64,000 nt of DNA from Coprococcus comes ATCC 27758 (GCF_025149785.1 NZ_CP102277.1:2108001-2172000), one strand, 5' to 3'; shown: positions 9,794-18,902, counted from the first letter of the stretch. Translations and numbers: made by a program. Notes: generated by a model from the sequence alone, not told the origin.

Positions 9794-10498
9794 TTACCGT
9801 GAATCGCATCTCTTATTTATCTTTTTCTGGACAATACTGCAGACAAAAGATACGATTAAAAACACAGCAAAAATACTTCCGATCCTCATCACCATATCAT
9901 AGAAAAAGCCCTCCGGAAGCATCCGGATCATATAGTCTTCTGCCGGATCAAGGATCCATAAGTTATTGTTAAAGAAAATATGATGAAAGATCACGAAATA
10001 TTTGTTAAAGTCTCTTGAGAACAGAAATCCTGCCACCGCGGTAAGTGCCAGAAATACCGCCAGCACCCGCTGATACATCTGCGGGATCAGTCTCTTCCAG
10101 TCTGCTTTCATAAGCACAAGTGCCGCCATTGAAAAAAGCAGTACGATGATCGCTCCCCTCCGGATTGCAAGTCCGCCAAGAAAAAGTCCCTGCACATCTG
10201 CCATATGAAGCCGGTCCTTCTCATTGAAAAAATCCTGTATATTTCCTTCCACTTCCGTCTCAATACTCAGTTTCTTCTCGTTGCCCCGCAAATAAGACAT
10301 CATGAATTTTGTCACCTTCATGATATCCGGCATCTCCATATAAAGTTCATCCGCTACCTTATATTTTTCATATTCTTTTTCATAAAAATTCCAGTCTCCG
10401 TATGCACCGATCTCAAAACTGCTGATCAGCAGGATCACGATCAGTGAAATACTCGGCAAAATCGCCAGGATTTTATGCAGCCATTTCTTTTTTGCCAT
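9794..10498 (-). CDS. TIGR01906/DUF1461 family integral membrane protein
   Basis: 234 residues with a membrane segment at 13-32, an extracytoplasmic loop to about 110, then three further helices (about 112-132, 142-162, 205-225). Diagnostic family features are HMADVQGLF near 97, FVIFHHIFF near 168 and WILDPAEDYMIRMLPEGFF near 181. Molecular function is unknown for the family. It is divergently oriented from the LysR gene across a 128-bp intergenic region, so that regulator may act on it. Confidence 0.8.
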   Translation of the reverse strand: MAKKKWLHKILAILPSISLIVILLISSFEIGAYGDWNFYEKEYEKYKVADELYMEMPDIMKVTKFMMSYLRGNEKKLSIETEVEGNIQDFFNEKDRLHMADVQGLFLGGLAIRRGAIIVLLFSMAALVLMKADWKRLIPQMYQRVLAVFLALTAVAGFLFSRDFNKYFVIFHHIFFNNNLWILDPAEDYMIRMLPEGFFYDMVMRIGSIFAVFLIVSFVCSIVQKKINKRCDSR

Positions 10499-10568
10499 CC
10501 TTTTTCTCCTTCTCTTTTTTGTCTATAGTTTAGCAACCCTGTCTTCATTTGTCAAAAATGGTTTTCTC

Positions 10569-10597
10569 TTGAAATTTCATTTTTTATCACTTATAAT
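10569..10597 (+). promoter_or_regulatory. Promoter of the LysR gene
   Basis: TTGAAA (10569-10574), 17 bp, TATAAT (10592-10597). It is followed immediately by AATAGGTTTTATA (10601-10613), a 13-mer also found inside the cysK promoter (26357-26369, opposite strand). Confidence 0.75.
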
Positions 10598-10626
10598 ACT
10601 AATAGGTTTTATAAGGAGGACTAATA

Positions 10627-11505
10627 ATGGATATCAACTATGAATTATATAAAGTATTTTATTATGTTGCAGACACGCTCAGCTTTTCTGAGGCTTCCAA
10701 GCAGCTCTTTATTTCACAGTCCGCTGTCAGCCAGTCCATTAAAGCACTGGAAAAGAAACTGGATCAGGTTCTTTTCATCCGAAGCACAAAAAAAGTTCAG
10801 CTCACCCCGGAAGGCGAGATCCTTCTGCGTCATATCGAACCGGCGATCAATCTGATCAAGCGCGGGGAATCCCAGATCATGGAAACAGCCTCTACCGGCG
10901 GCCAGATCCGCATCGGTGCCAGCGACACCATCTGCCGGTATTTTCTGGTTCCTTATCTGGAGCGTTTCCACAAAGCTTTCCCTAACGCACATATAAAAGT
11001 GACCAATGCCACTTCGATCAAGTGTACGGAACTTCTGGAGAACGGTCAGGTAGATCTCATTGTCGCTAACTATCCGAACGTTTACCTTGGCAGTCTTGCC
11101 TCCTTCCGAAAGATCCGTGATTTTCACGATGTCTTTATCGCAAACCAGTCCTTTGCGGAACTGCAGGGGAAAAAGCTTTCCCTCAAAGAACTGCAGCGTT
11201 ATCCGATCATCATGCTGGACAGAAAAAGTACAACCAGTGAATTTCTGCATTCTCTCTTCCAGCAGCATCAGTTGGATCTGGTTCCTGAAATCGAGCTGAG
11301 CAGCAACGATCTTCTGATCGATCTCGCACGGATCGGACTTGGCATCGCTTTTATTCCGGACTACTGTGTACCAAAGAATTCCGACCAACTCTTTGTCGTC
11401 CAGACCGAAGAACAACTTCCAAAGCGTCAGCTGGTTGCCGCATGGAACGGACATGTTCCGGTTTCCCGCGCGACACAGGCATTTCTGGATTACTTTAATG
11501 CATAA
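10627..11505 (+). CDS. LysR-family transcriptional regulator
   Basis: 292 residues. Winged helix-turn-helix at 1-62 (LSFSEASKQLFISQSAVSQS), linker helix to about 88, then a periplasmic-binding-protein-like effector domain (from about 92, GGQIRIGASDTICRYFLVPYL). It is one of few plus-strand genes here, with an AAGGAGG ribosome site. The target is unknown: the divergent DUF1461 gene is the positional candidate, and the motif shared with the cysK promoter raises the possibility of a sulfur-related role. The effector domain resembles the CysL/YwfK-type group only in a general way. Confidence 0.9.
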   Translation: MDINYELYKVFYYVADTLSFSEASKQLFISQSAVSQSIKALEKKLDQVLFIRSTKKVQLTPEGEILLRHIEPAINLIKRGESQIMETASTGGQIRIGASDTICRYFLVPYLERFHKAFPNAHIKVTNATSIKCTELLENGQVDLIVANYPNVYLGSLASFRKIRDFHDVFIANQSFAELQGKKLSLKELQRYPIIMLDRKSTTSEFLHSLFQQHQLDLVPEIELSSNDLLIDLARIGLGIAFIPDYCVPKNSDQLFVVQTEEQLPKRQLVAAWNGHVPVSRATQAFLDYFNA

Positions 11506-11513
11506 AAAGTTTC

Positions 11514-13886
11514 TTAATTATCCGTCTGTTTTTCCCAGAACAGACGGATTTTTTCTTCCACAATGTCTAACCGGCATCTTTCACAGTCCGCCCATTCTTT
11601 CGGGAAAATCTCTTTCCCCTTCTCCCTCTGAAAACGCTCATCCAGAAGAAGTATCACTCCGCGGTCATCCTCTGTGCGGATCACCCTTCCTGCCGCCTGC
11701 AAAACCTTGTTCATCCCCGGATACCGGTAAGCATAGTCAAATCCGTAAAGTCCCTTCTGGTCAAAATAGCTTTTCAGGATTTCCCGCTCATTGCACACCT
11801 GCGGCAGCCCTGTTCCGATGATCAGTGTCCCGATCAGCTTCTCATTTGTCAGATCGATTCCTTCTGAGAAAATCCCGCCAAGAACTCCAAAACCGATCAG
11901 ACTTTTCTCTCTTCCCATTTCAAATGCACGCAGGAAATTTTCCCGTTCTTCTTCATCCATGTGCTTCTGCTGAATAACCAGTTCCATCTCTTCTTCATCT
12001 GATGCAAGAAGCTGTGTAAATTCCTGATACACATCTTCCATAAACCGGTAAGACGGGAAAAAAATCAGATAATTCCCCATTTTTGCTTTCACTACCCGGA
12101 AAATGTATGTCGCATATCGTTGATACATTTCCCTGGAACGCATGGTGTAACGGGTACTCACATCCACACCATTCATAAGCAGTCTCTTCTTTGTATCAAA
12201 CGAAGAATCAATGTAGACCGCATAGTTGTCTTTTTCCGTACTCAGAAGTCTTTTGTAATACTGGATTGGCAGAAGTGTTGCCGAAAAGAATACAGCACTG
12301 TTCCCCTTATCCAGACATTTCTGCAGATTTGCCGCCGGGTTAACACAAAACAACTTCAGAACAAATCTTCCATTCTCCTGATACTCCGTATAGATGACAT
12401 AGTTCTCATCCAACCCATCATATATATTCAGGAAAGACCTCACTTGAAAATAAAAATCCAATACGGTTTCCCGGACTTCTTTATCCACACATTCCTCGAG
12501 ATACCGGTCTGTCTCAGATAGTACATTCATAAGCTGGATTCCAAAATGCGAAATATTGTCCAGCACCTTATAGTTTTCACACTCTTTTTTCATTGCCAGA
12601 AGAATCTTATTGCATGCCTCCAGTCTTTTTGCAAACCGCGGTGCTTCTCCCTTTACCAGTTTCTTCACCGCAAGAAAGTCCTCCTTGCATAACTCTGCAC
12701 TGTACATCTGCCGTCCACGTTCTACCAGATTGTGTGCCTCATCGATCAGAAACAAATATCCTCCAGCGCCACCTTCTGCAAAGAAACGCCTGAGCCGGGC
12801 ATCCGGGTCAAACACATAATTATAATCGCAGATCACACCATCCACCCAGGTCGACACATCCAGTGCCATTTCAAATGGACAGACCTTATGCTTTCTTGCC
12901 TGCGCTTCCAACACTTCCCGGCTCATCACATCTTCCTGCATCAAAAGCTCATAGACCGCGTCATTTACCCGGTCAAAATGCCCTTTGGCATATGGGCAGT
13001 CATCCGGATTGCAGCTTGTCTCCTCACAGAAACAGATTTTTTCTTTTGCCGTTAAAGTGATCACCTTGAACTTCAGATTCTGTTCCCGTAAGGTTTTGAA
13101 TGCCTGCTCCGCCACCGTCCGGGTGATTGTCTTTGCCGTCAGATAAAAAATCTTCTCACCCAGTTCTTCTCCAACCGCTTTCACTGCCGGAAATACCGTT
13201 GAAATCGTCTTCCCCACTCCGGTTGGTGCCTGGATGAACAACTTTTTCTTCCGAAGAATCGTCCGGTAAACAGATACCGCAAGCTCTCTCTGCCCTTTAC
13301 GATATGGAAACGGAAATTCAATCCCTTTAATAGATGCATTTCTTGCCTTTCTCCATTCAATCTGGAACTTTGCCCATTTTTTATACTGTCGAATAACTTC
13401 ATCGAACCAGACTTTCAGTTCGTTACTCTGATAAGAATACTGAAACCTTTTCACCTCTTCCGTCTCCATCTGGCAATAGGTCATCTGTACCCCGATCTCA
13501 TCCGCCCCTTCCTGTTCTGCTACCATGCTGGCATAACATTTTGCCTGTGCCAGATGAATGCCTGCCGGCTCCTGCACCCGGTCAAGTTCCCGCAGAACAC
13601 CCTTGATCTCATCTACCATGACCTGCTCTTTTGTATGAATCAGTCCATCGGCACGTCCTTCTATTTTCAAAGTAAACCCATCACAGACAATCTCTGTCTT
13701 AAGAGGTACCTCCGCCTGATAATCCGATCCCATCTGTCTCTGGATCTTCCGGTGAATCCGACTTCCCATCTGCATATTCTCCGGATCTTGTCCGCCTCCT
13801 GTTCGATTGTCAATATCCCCTTCTCTTAAAATAAACTCCACAAGGTTTCGCACCGAAATCCGGATCACCGGGAGATTCTCGTCCAT
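11514..13886 (-). CDS. DinG/XPD-like iron-sulfur DNA helicase with N-terminal Cas4-like nuclease domain
   Basis: 790 residues. The N-terminal 190 residues resemble a PD-(D/E)XK nuclease: EGRADGL, then VDEIKG and AQAKCYA, giving the D...ExK...Q-x3-Y pattern of RecB/Cas4 nucleases. The helicase part starts near 195 (FPYRKGQREL Q-motif), with Walker A QAPTGVGKT near 225 and Walker B LIDEAHN near 400. Between them a Cys cluster (CFCEETSCNPDDCP plus a later Cys) is the XPD/DinG 4Fe-4S position. The C-terminal motifs FSATLL and AAGRVIRTEDDRG complete superfamily 2. It probably unwinds DNA 5' to 3' in repair. It converges with the LysR gene, 8 bp apart. Confidence 0.88.
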   Translation of the reverse strand: MDENLPVIRISVRNLVEFILREGDIDNRTGGGQDPENMQMGSRIHRKIQRQMGSDYQAEVPLKTEIVCDGFTLKIEGRADGLIHTKEQVMVDEIKGVLRELDRVQEPAGIHLAQAKCYASMVAEQEGADEIGVQMTYCQMETEEVKRFQYSYQSNELKVWFDEVIRQYKKWAKFQIEWRKARNASIKGIEFPFPYRKGQRELAVSVYRTILRKKKLFIQAPTGVGKTISTVFPAVKAVGEELGEKIFYLTAKTITRTVAEQAFKTLREQNLKFKVITLTAKEKICFCEETSCNPDDCPYAKGHFDRVNDAVYELLMQEDVMSREVLEAQARKHKVCPFEMALDVSTWVDGVICDYNYVFDPDARLRRFFAEGGAGGYLFLIDEAHNLVERGRQMYSAELCKEDFLAVKKLVKGEAPRFAKRLEACNKILLAMKKECENYKVLDNISHFGIQLMNVLSETDRYLEECVDKEVRETVLDFYFQVRSFLNIYDGLDENYVIYTEYQENGRFVLKLFCVNPAANLQKCLDKGNSAVFFSATLLPIQYYKRLLSTEKDNYAVYIDSSFDTKKRLLMNGVDVSTRYTMRSREMYQRYATYIFRVVKAKMGNYLIFFPSYRFMEDVYQEFTQLLASDEEEMELVIQQKHMDEEERENFLRAFEMGREKSLIGFGVLGGIFSEGIDLTNEKLIGTLIIGTGLPQVCNEREILKSYFDQKGLYGFDYAYRYPGMNKVLQAAGRVIRTEDDRGVILLLDERFQREKGKEIFPKEWADCERCRLDIVEEKIRLFWEKQTDN

Positions 13887-14002
13887 GTTCTTTCTGCCTC
13901 CGCTTTTTGCTACCTGTTATCATACCATAAACACATGTTCCTTGCCAATTGTATCCGTCCTGTCATGATATGGCTTTTCACATTTTCCGTGCCTCTATAG
14001 CT

Positions 14003-14040
14003 AAAAAGCCCCGGCGATCATCACCTCGCCGGAGCTTTCT
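14003..14040 (-). terminator. Terminator after the mrp gene
   Basis: AAAGCTCCGGCGA / TCGCCGGGGCTTT stem on the minus strand followed by a T-run (14003-14007), immediately after the stop at 14043. Confidence 0.85.
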
Positions 14041-14042
14041 TC

Positions 14043-14879
14043 TTAATTGAACTTGTCAATGATGTTTTTAAGATACTGGTTGTCTGCCTCATAGAACTTC
14101 TCCTGTTCTACAATCTCGGCAAGTTTCGGATCGATCGGCATCTTTCCGAGTACTTCTACCCCAAGTTTTTCTGCAATCTCGTCAATGTGGCTTTCCCCAA
14201 ATACAGATATTTTCTTTCCACAGTCCGGACATTCCAGATAACTGTAGTTTTCCACCAGTCCGAGAACCGGTATGTTCATCTTCTTTGCCATATTGTAAGC
14301 TTTCTCTACGATCATCTGTACCAGATCCTGTGGAGAAGTCACGATCACAACGCCGTCTACCGGAAGTGACTGGAATACCGTAAGAGGAACATCCCCTGTT
14401 CCCGGTGGCATATCAACAAATAAGAAATCCAGATCTCCCCACATTACATCAGTCCAGAACTGGGTTACTACTCCTGCGATCACCGGTCCTCTCCAGATGA
14501 CAGGATCTGATTCGTGTTCCAGAAGTAGATTGACCGACATGATCTTCGTGCCGTCTTCTGCAACGCACGGGAACATTCCCGCCTCGCTTCCGACTGCACT
14601 TCCATGCACTCCATACATCTTCGGGATAGATGGTCCTGTGATATCCGCATCCAGAATACCAACCGAATATCCCTGCTGTACCATCATACGTGCAAGAGAT
14701 GCTGTCACCATTGATTTGCCGACTCCACCTTTACCACTGACTACTCCAATTACTTTTTTTACCTGTGAATACGGATTTGCCGGTGCTTTCAGATCTTTCT
14801 TCGCACTGCTGCATGAACCCGCATGTGCACAGGAAGAACATGATTCCGGCGAACATCCGCTGTTTTGCTCTTCTGCCAT
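14043..14879 (-). CDS. Mrp/ApbC (NBP35-like) iron-sulfur carrier ATPase
   Basis: 278 residues. A deviant Walker A GKGGVGKS (near 45) and the MinD/ParA fold place it in the Mrp/ApbC family, which carries and transfers 4Fe-4S clusters. The N-terminus has a Cys-rich segment (CSPESCSSCAHAGSC) like eukaryotic Nbp35, and a C-terminal CPDC motif (near 215, LECPDCGKK) is the conserved bridging pair. Start ATG with AGGAGG. RidA lies 36 bp upstream on the same strand, so the two may share a transcript. Confidence 0.9.
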   Translation of the reverse strand: MAEEQNSGCSPESCSSCAHAGSCSSAKKDLKAPANPYSQVKKVIGVVSGKGGVGKSMVTASLARMMVQQGYSVGILDADITGPSIPKMYGVHGSAVGSEAGMFPCVAEDGTKIMSVNLLLEHESDPVIWRGPVIAGVVTQFWTDVMWGDLDFLFVDMPPGTGDVPLTVFQSLPVDGVVIVTSPQDLVQMIVEKAYNMAKKMNIPVLGLVENYSYLECPDCGKKISVFGESHIDEIAEKLGVEVLGKMPIDPKLAEIVEQEKFYEADNQYLKNIIDKFN

Positions 14880-14915
14880 AACGCCAAACCTCCTAATTTT
14901 TAGGATTTATAAATC

Positions 14916-15293
14916 CTATTCTTCTACTACTGCGATCACTTCAATTTCGCAAAGAAGATTCTTTGGAAGTGTCTTCACAGCAACACAGCTTCTGGCTGGT
15001 TTTGATGTGAAATATTTTGCATAAACTTCGTTAAATGCAGCGAAGTCTCCCATATCAGCAAGGAAACAAGTCGTCTTTAATACTTTATCAAAAGAAGTTC
15101 CTGCTTCTTCAAGGATCGCTCCGATATTCTTGCATACCTGATCAGCCTGTCCCTCGATGGTATCTGCTTCTACGGTGTCAGTAGCCGGATTGATCGCAAT
15201 CTGTCCTGCTGAATAAAGGATTCCCCCGTGTACATATCCCTGGGAATATGGTCCAAGTGCTTTTGGTGCTTTTTCTGTTGATACTAATTTCAT
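14916..15293 (-). CDS. ridA: RidA family enamine/imine deaminase
   Basis: 125 residues, the full length of the RidA (YjgF/YER057c/UK114) family, which hydrolyses reactive enamine/imine intermediates from PLP enzymes such as threonine dehydratase. Signatures: GPYSQGYVHGGILYSAGQI near the N-terminus, the conserved Arg in ARSCVAVKTLPKN that binds the substrate carboxylate, and the terminal IEVIAV. Ribosome site AAGGAG. Located upstream of the mrp gene. Confidence 0.93.
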   Translation of the reverse strand: MKLVSTEKAPKALGPYSQGYVHGGILYSAGQIAINPATDTVEADTIEGQADQVCKNIGAILEEAGTSFDKVLKTTCFLADMGDFAAFNEVYAKYFTSKPARSCVAVKTLPKNLLCEIEVIAVVEE

Positions 15294-15377
15294 GTTATAA
15301 ATCTCCTTTTCAAATATATTCTTTCTCTAGCATATCACATCTGCCTCAAAATTCCAAATTTATTTTCGCATACAATG

Positions 15378-16742
15378 TTATGCCAGCTCTGCTTTTTCTC
15401 TCGTCACATTCTGAATCCATTTATAGCTCCGGTAGCGCATGACTGTGATCGGTACTTTGATCACCTCATCACTCATCAGAAGGATATAAACAACCTGTAC
15501 CGGCGCATGAAAGACAAAGGCAGCGATCATACCCAGCAGAATAGAGCATCCCCACATGGTAGACACATCCAGGATCAGACCAAACCTGGTATCTCCTCCT
15601 GCCCGGAATACACCCACCACAAGGGTCGTATTGATCGCCTGGCAGAGTGTAAAGTAAGACATAACAAAAAACATAAAATAAAGATACCCCTGCGCTTCCT
15701 GTGAGAGTGTCATCACATGATTTGCAATCGGAGCAGCTATCAGAATGATGCCGCCTCCTACCGCACCGGTAATAATACTCAGCCACAAAAATCTTTTTCC
15801 ATATTCTTTTGCCAGATGAAACTCTTTTGCACCGATGGTCTTACCAAGATAAATGGCCGTCGCATTGGATACACCAAAGGCAACCACCGTTGCCAGCTGT
15901 CTTGCAACCTGAGCAACAGAATTTGCTGCCACCGCAGCACTTCCCAGATGACCGATCACTGCTGTATTCGCAGTAGAACCAAGTCCCCACATCATTTCAT
16001 TCAAGATCACCGGACTCGCATAAATCAGAAAGTCTTTTAGAAGCACCTTGTCGATCTTACGCATATAGACCGGGTGAAATCTAACGTCATGGTTTTTTAC
16101 TTTTGCATACCAGATTACAATGATAAGTTCTACGATCCTTGCTGTCAGAGTTCCGATTGCCGCACCCATAATTCCCATCTTCGGTAAACCAAATAAGCCA
16201 AAAATAAGAAGCGCATTTACCAGGACATTACAAATTAGTGACGCGCTGTAGACAACCGTTGCAATCACAACCTGCTCGATACTCCGCATAATGTAAAGAT
16301 AGACCTGCGTTGCCGCCATCAGGACATAGGAAAGCGCCACGATCCGCAAATATTTCACACCTTCTGCGATCACGGCCGGGTCACTGGTATAGATGTGAAG
16401 CAGCACTTCCGGAATGATTTCCGCAACAATGGTAAAAAGAGCTGCACAGCTGACACCGATGGTCATTCCCATTCCAAGGATTTTTTCAATCGTCTGTGTA
16501 TCTTTCTTTCCCCAGTACTGTGCGGTCAAAACCGTTGCACCTGATGTTGTACCGAAAAGGATCAGTGTCATGACAAACTGTATCTGCCCTGCAAGGGATG
16601 CACCTGAAAGAACTTTTTCGCTGACTCTTCCAAGCATCAGCACGTCTGCCGCCGTCACACCCACATTGATCAGATTCTGAAGTGCCATTGGAATTACAAG
16701 TGCGAACACTTGTCTGTAAAACTTTCTCTTATTTATTTCCAT
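15378..16742 (-). CDS. MATE-family efflux transporter
   Basis: About 454 residues with twelve predicted membrane helices in two homologous halves, characteristic of the multidrug and toxic compound extrusion family (cation-coupled export). The N-terminal helix FALVIPMALQNLINVGVTAADVLMLG is typical. The open frame extends to 16781 inside the alcohol dehydrogenase gene; the ATG at 16742 (MEINKRKFYR) follows that gene's stop by 1 bp with AGGAAAA as ribosome site and is preferred. Likely translationally coupled to the dehydrogenase. Substrate unknown. Confidence 0.9.
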   Translation of the reverse strand: MEINKRKFYRQVFALVIPMALQNLINVGVTAADVLMLGRVSEKVLSGASLAGQIQFVMTLILFGTTSGATVLTAQYWGKKDTQTIEKILGMGMTIGVSCAALFTIVAEIIPEVLLHIYTSDPAVIAEGVKYLRIVALSYVLMAATQVYLYIMRSIEQVVIATVVYSASLICNVLVNALLIFGLFGLPKMGIMGAAIGTLTARIVELIIVIWYAKVKNHDVRFHPVYMRKIDKVLLKDFLIYASPVILNEMMWGLGSTANTAVIGHLGSAAVAANSVAQVARQLATVVAFGVSNATAIYLGKTIGAKEFHLAKEYGKRFLWLSIITGAVGGGIILIAAPIANHVMTLSQEAQGYLYFMFFVMSYFTLCQAINTTLVVGVFRAGGDTRFGLILDVSTMWGCSILLGMIAAFVFHAPVQVVYILLMSDEVIKVPITVMRYRSYKWIQNVTREKAELA

Positions 16743-16743
16743 C

Positions 16744-17928
16744 TTATTTTCCTGCTGCTTTCCGAAAAATCTGGTATACATCTTCGGCAGTAAGTTCTTT
16801 GATTTTTGAAAGTTTTACGGTATCATTTAATGTCGCCGCCATAGAAAGTTCCCGCAGATCTTCCTCTGATACTTCTCCGATCTCCAGTTCCTTTAAATTT
16901 GTCGGCATATGAATCTCACGGAAATATTCTACCGTCCGGCGAATTCCCTCTTTTGCGGCTTTCGCCACATCTTCTTCCTCTACGCCCCATACTTTTTTTG
17001 CGTAATGCGCAAATCTTTCTTCATCGTTTTTATAGACATATTCTGCCCAGGATCCCCAGACAGCTGAAAGGGTTGCACCATGCGCCTTATCATATTTTGC
17101 ACCAAGTGCATGTCCGAGCTTATGTACAGAAAAATCTTTTGCTCTTCCGAGACCTGTCAGACCATTATGTGAAAGGCTTCCTGCCCACATGATTTCACTC
17201 ATGGCATCGTAGTCTGTCGGATTCTCCAGACCTTTCTTTCCATTTTCAATCACAACCCGCAGAACTCCCTCTGCAATCTCATCTGTTATCTGATTTCTCG
17301 TATTTGGAATAAAATATCGCTCCAGTGTATGCATCATGATATCCACGATTCCGCACGCAATCTGATATTTTGGAAGCGTATAGGTAAGAACCGGATTCAT
17401 AATCGCAAACTTCGGGCGGTTCAGGCTAGTGCTGATTCCTCCCTTTTTCCCTGTTTCTTCGTTTGTCAGAACTGCGGAATCGCTTGTTTCACTTCCTGCT
17501 GCCGCAATCGTAAGTACGCATCCTACCGGTGTCGATCTGGTAAGTATGATTTCACCTCCCCAGATTTCCTCCAGAGACCAGTCCGGGTTTGCCACACCAT
17601 GGGCGATTGCCTTTGCTGTATCAATAGAACTTCCACCGCCTACTGCAAGAAGAAAATCCGCACCGAACTCAATTGCTTTCTCAACGCCTTCCTGTGCATA
17701 TGCCATCCGGGGATTTGGCTTTACTCCGCCAAATTCCTCATAAGCAAGTCCTTCTTTTTCCAGGGCTTCTTCTACCTGCGCAAGAAGTCCGCTTTTCTTT
17801 ACACTTCCACCGCCATATACGATAAATACACGGCTTCCGCCCCATTTCTTAACTTCTTTCCCAACTTCTGCCTGTGCATTTTCTCCAAACAGGATTTCTG
17901 TCGGGGTATACTGTATAAACTTTTGCAT
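16744..17928 (-). CDS. Iron-containing alcohol dehydrogenase (butanol dehydrogenase type)
   Basis: About 394 residues, group III Fe-dependent NAD(P)H alcohol dehydrogenase. The nucleotide site GGGSSIDTAKAIAHG lies near 95; metal ligands are expected at the Asp/His in VDIMMHTLERY, in KLGHALGAKYDKAHG and downstream, all visible. It reduces aldehydes such as butyraldehyde or acetaldehyde in fermentation; the exact substrate is not deducible. The frame opens at 17964, but GGAGAGAGG sits 5 nt before the ATG at 17928 (MQKFIQYTPTEI). A terminator hairpin (17943-17982) lies directly in front, so expression may depend on readthrough. Confidence 0.92.
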   Translation of the reverse strand: MQKFIQYTPTEILFGENAQAEVGKEVKKWGGSRVFIVYGGGSVKKSGLLAQVEEALEKEGLAYEEFGGVKPNPRMAYAQEGVEKAIEFGADFLLAVGGGSSIDTAKAIAHGVANPDWSLEEIWGGEIILTRSTPVGCVLTIAAAGSETSDSAVLTNEETGKKGGISTSLNRPKFAIMNPVLTYTLPKYQIACGIVDIMMHTLERYFIPNTRNQITDEIAEGVLRVVIENGKKGLENPTDYDAMSEIMWAGSLSHNGLTGLGRAKDFSVHKLGHALGAKYDKAHGATLSAVWGSWAEYVYKNDEERFAHYAKKVWGVEEEDVAKAAKEGIRRTVEYFREIHMPTNLKELEIGEVSEEDLRELSMAATLNDTVKLSKIKELTAEDVYQIFRKAAGK

Positions 17929-17942
17929 TTTACCTCTCTCCT

Positions 17943-17982
17943 TAAAAAAATCCGAACCGTTCAATAAAGATTGCGGTTCGGA
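17943..17982 (-). terminator. Terminator between the DUF6465-like gene and the alcohol dehydrogenase
   Basis: CCGAACCG (17952-17959) pairs with CGGTTCGG (17974-17981); the minus strand continues into seven T. The ribosome site of the next gene begins within a few bases, so it may work as an attenuator. Confidence 0.8.
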
Positions 17983-18002
17983 CTAAATCTTTCAGTCTTA
18001 TC

Positions 18003-18551
18003 TTATAACCATACTTTTCCGGTATGTTCGCCATTGATTACATAGTATACTGCATAATCTTCCGGTTTTACATAAAGCTCAATACTCTTGATCTCGGAAA
18101 TTTTATGTTTCTGTTTTGTCCAGTCTTTTTTTACTGAAGCAATCATATCTTTTGTGTTTACTTCTTTTTCACCATACTGAAGAACAACTTCTGTTTTGAT
18201 TTCTTTCTTTGCCGCAGATTTTTTTGCTGTTGTTTTTGGTGCTGCTTTCTTTACTTCTTTTGTAACTTTCTCTGCAGTTTTCTTCACTTCTTTTGCAGCT
18301 TTTTCAGCTGTTTCTTCTACTGTTTTTTTCACTTCTCCTGCAGCTTTTTTTACCTCCTGCGCTTTCTTTTCAACAGTAGCCTTTACTTCTTTCGGCTGTG
18401 CTTCTTTTTTAGCAGTTTCTTTTACTTCTTCTACTTTTTCGCTGACTTTATCTTCTGCTGCTTTAACTGCTGTTTTTACTTCTTCTTTAGTTTCTGCCGC
18501 TGCCTTTACCTCTGCTGCCTTTGTTTCTTTTATCTGTTTTTTCAGTGCCAT
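18003..18551 (-). CDS. DUF6465-like protein with Lys/Glu/Ala-rich N-terminal repeats
   Basis: 182 residues. The first 110 are heptad-like repeats of Ala, Lys, Glu and Val (for example KAAEEVKKTAEKVTK-type units), predicted as one long amphipathic helix similar to LEA or apolipoprotein-type repeats. The last 65 form a compact domain (VVLQYGEKEVNTKDM...YVKPEDYAVYYVINGEH) that I associate with the Lachnospiraceae DUF6465 family; this is from memory. Function unknown; the C-terminal end resembles a small beta-rich module. Codon use matches neighbours. Confidence 0.7.
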   Translation of the reverse strand: MALKKQIKETKAAEVKAAAETKEEVKTAVKAAEDKVSEKVEEVKETAKKEAQPKEVKATVEKKAQEVKKAAGEVKKTVEETAEKAAKEVKKTAEKVTKEVKKAAPKTTAKKSAAKKEIKTEVVLQYGEKEVNTKDMIASVKKDWTKQKHKISEIKSIELYVKPEDYAVYYVINGEHTGKVWL

Positions 18552-18734
18552 ATTGGTTTGCCCTCCTTAACCGCTAAGCCTTACTATTTTAAATCCGCAA
18601 AACTGACAATACGCTGTGTTATCATTTGCTCTTTGACATTATAGCATACTAAATGAAAAAAGTCACATTTTTTCATTTAATTTTACTTGCCTCCGTGTTA
18701 TACTATAAAAAGACGAGAAAAGGAGGTACGTGTT

Positions 18735-18851
18735 ATGGGTATTTTAGTAGCACTGATCGGTGTAGCAATCATCGCCGCTGTCGTTGTTGCTTCTTTCACT
18801 GCCGTTCTCGGAGGTGTCATCGGAGGAGAACTGGAAGACGAAGAAGAATAA
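18735..18851 (+). CDS. 38-residue single-span membrane peptide
   Basis: ATG at 18735 follows AGGAGG by 8 nt and a TATACT -10 element about 35 bp upstream. Translation is one hydrophobic helix (residues 3-30, rich in Val, Ala, Ile, Gly) followed by an acidic tail ELEDEEE. It ends at TAA 18849-18851 just before a strong terminator. Ribosome site, promoter, composition and terminator together make a real small gene likely. Function unknown; the size resembles small membrane regulators or toxins, but nothing specific supports either. Confidence 0.6.
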   Translation: MGILVALIGVAIIAAVVVASFTAVLGGVIGGELEDEEE

Positions 18852-18852
18852 A

Positions 18853-18900
18853 AAAAGGTGGCTGTGAAAAATTCAATCGAGTTTTTCGCAGCCACCTTTT
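18853..18900. terminator. Bidirectional terminator
   Basis: A GGTGGCTG(T/C)GAAAAA stem of about 16 bp with T-runs on both strands serves the 38-residue peptide gene (plus) and dnaJ (minus, stop at 18903). Confidence 0.88.
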
Positions 18901-18902
18901 TA

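Noticed and set aside
11514-13886. Cas4-like domain as sign of a CRISPR system
   Set aside because: No repeats or other cas genes are present; this nuclease-helicase fusion looks like a stand-alone repair-type protein.
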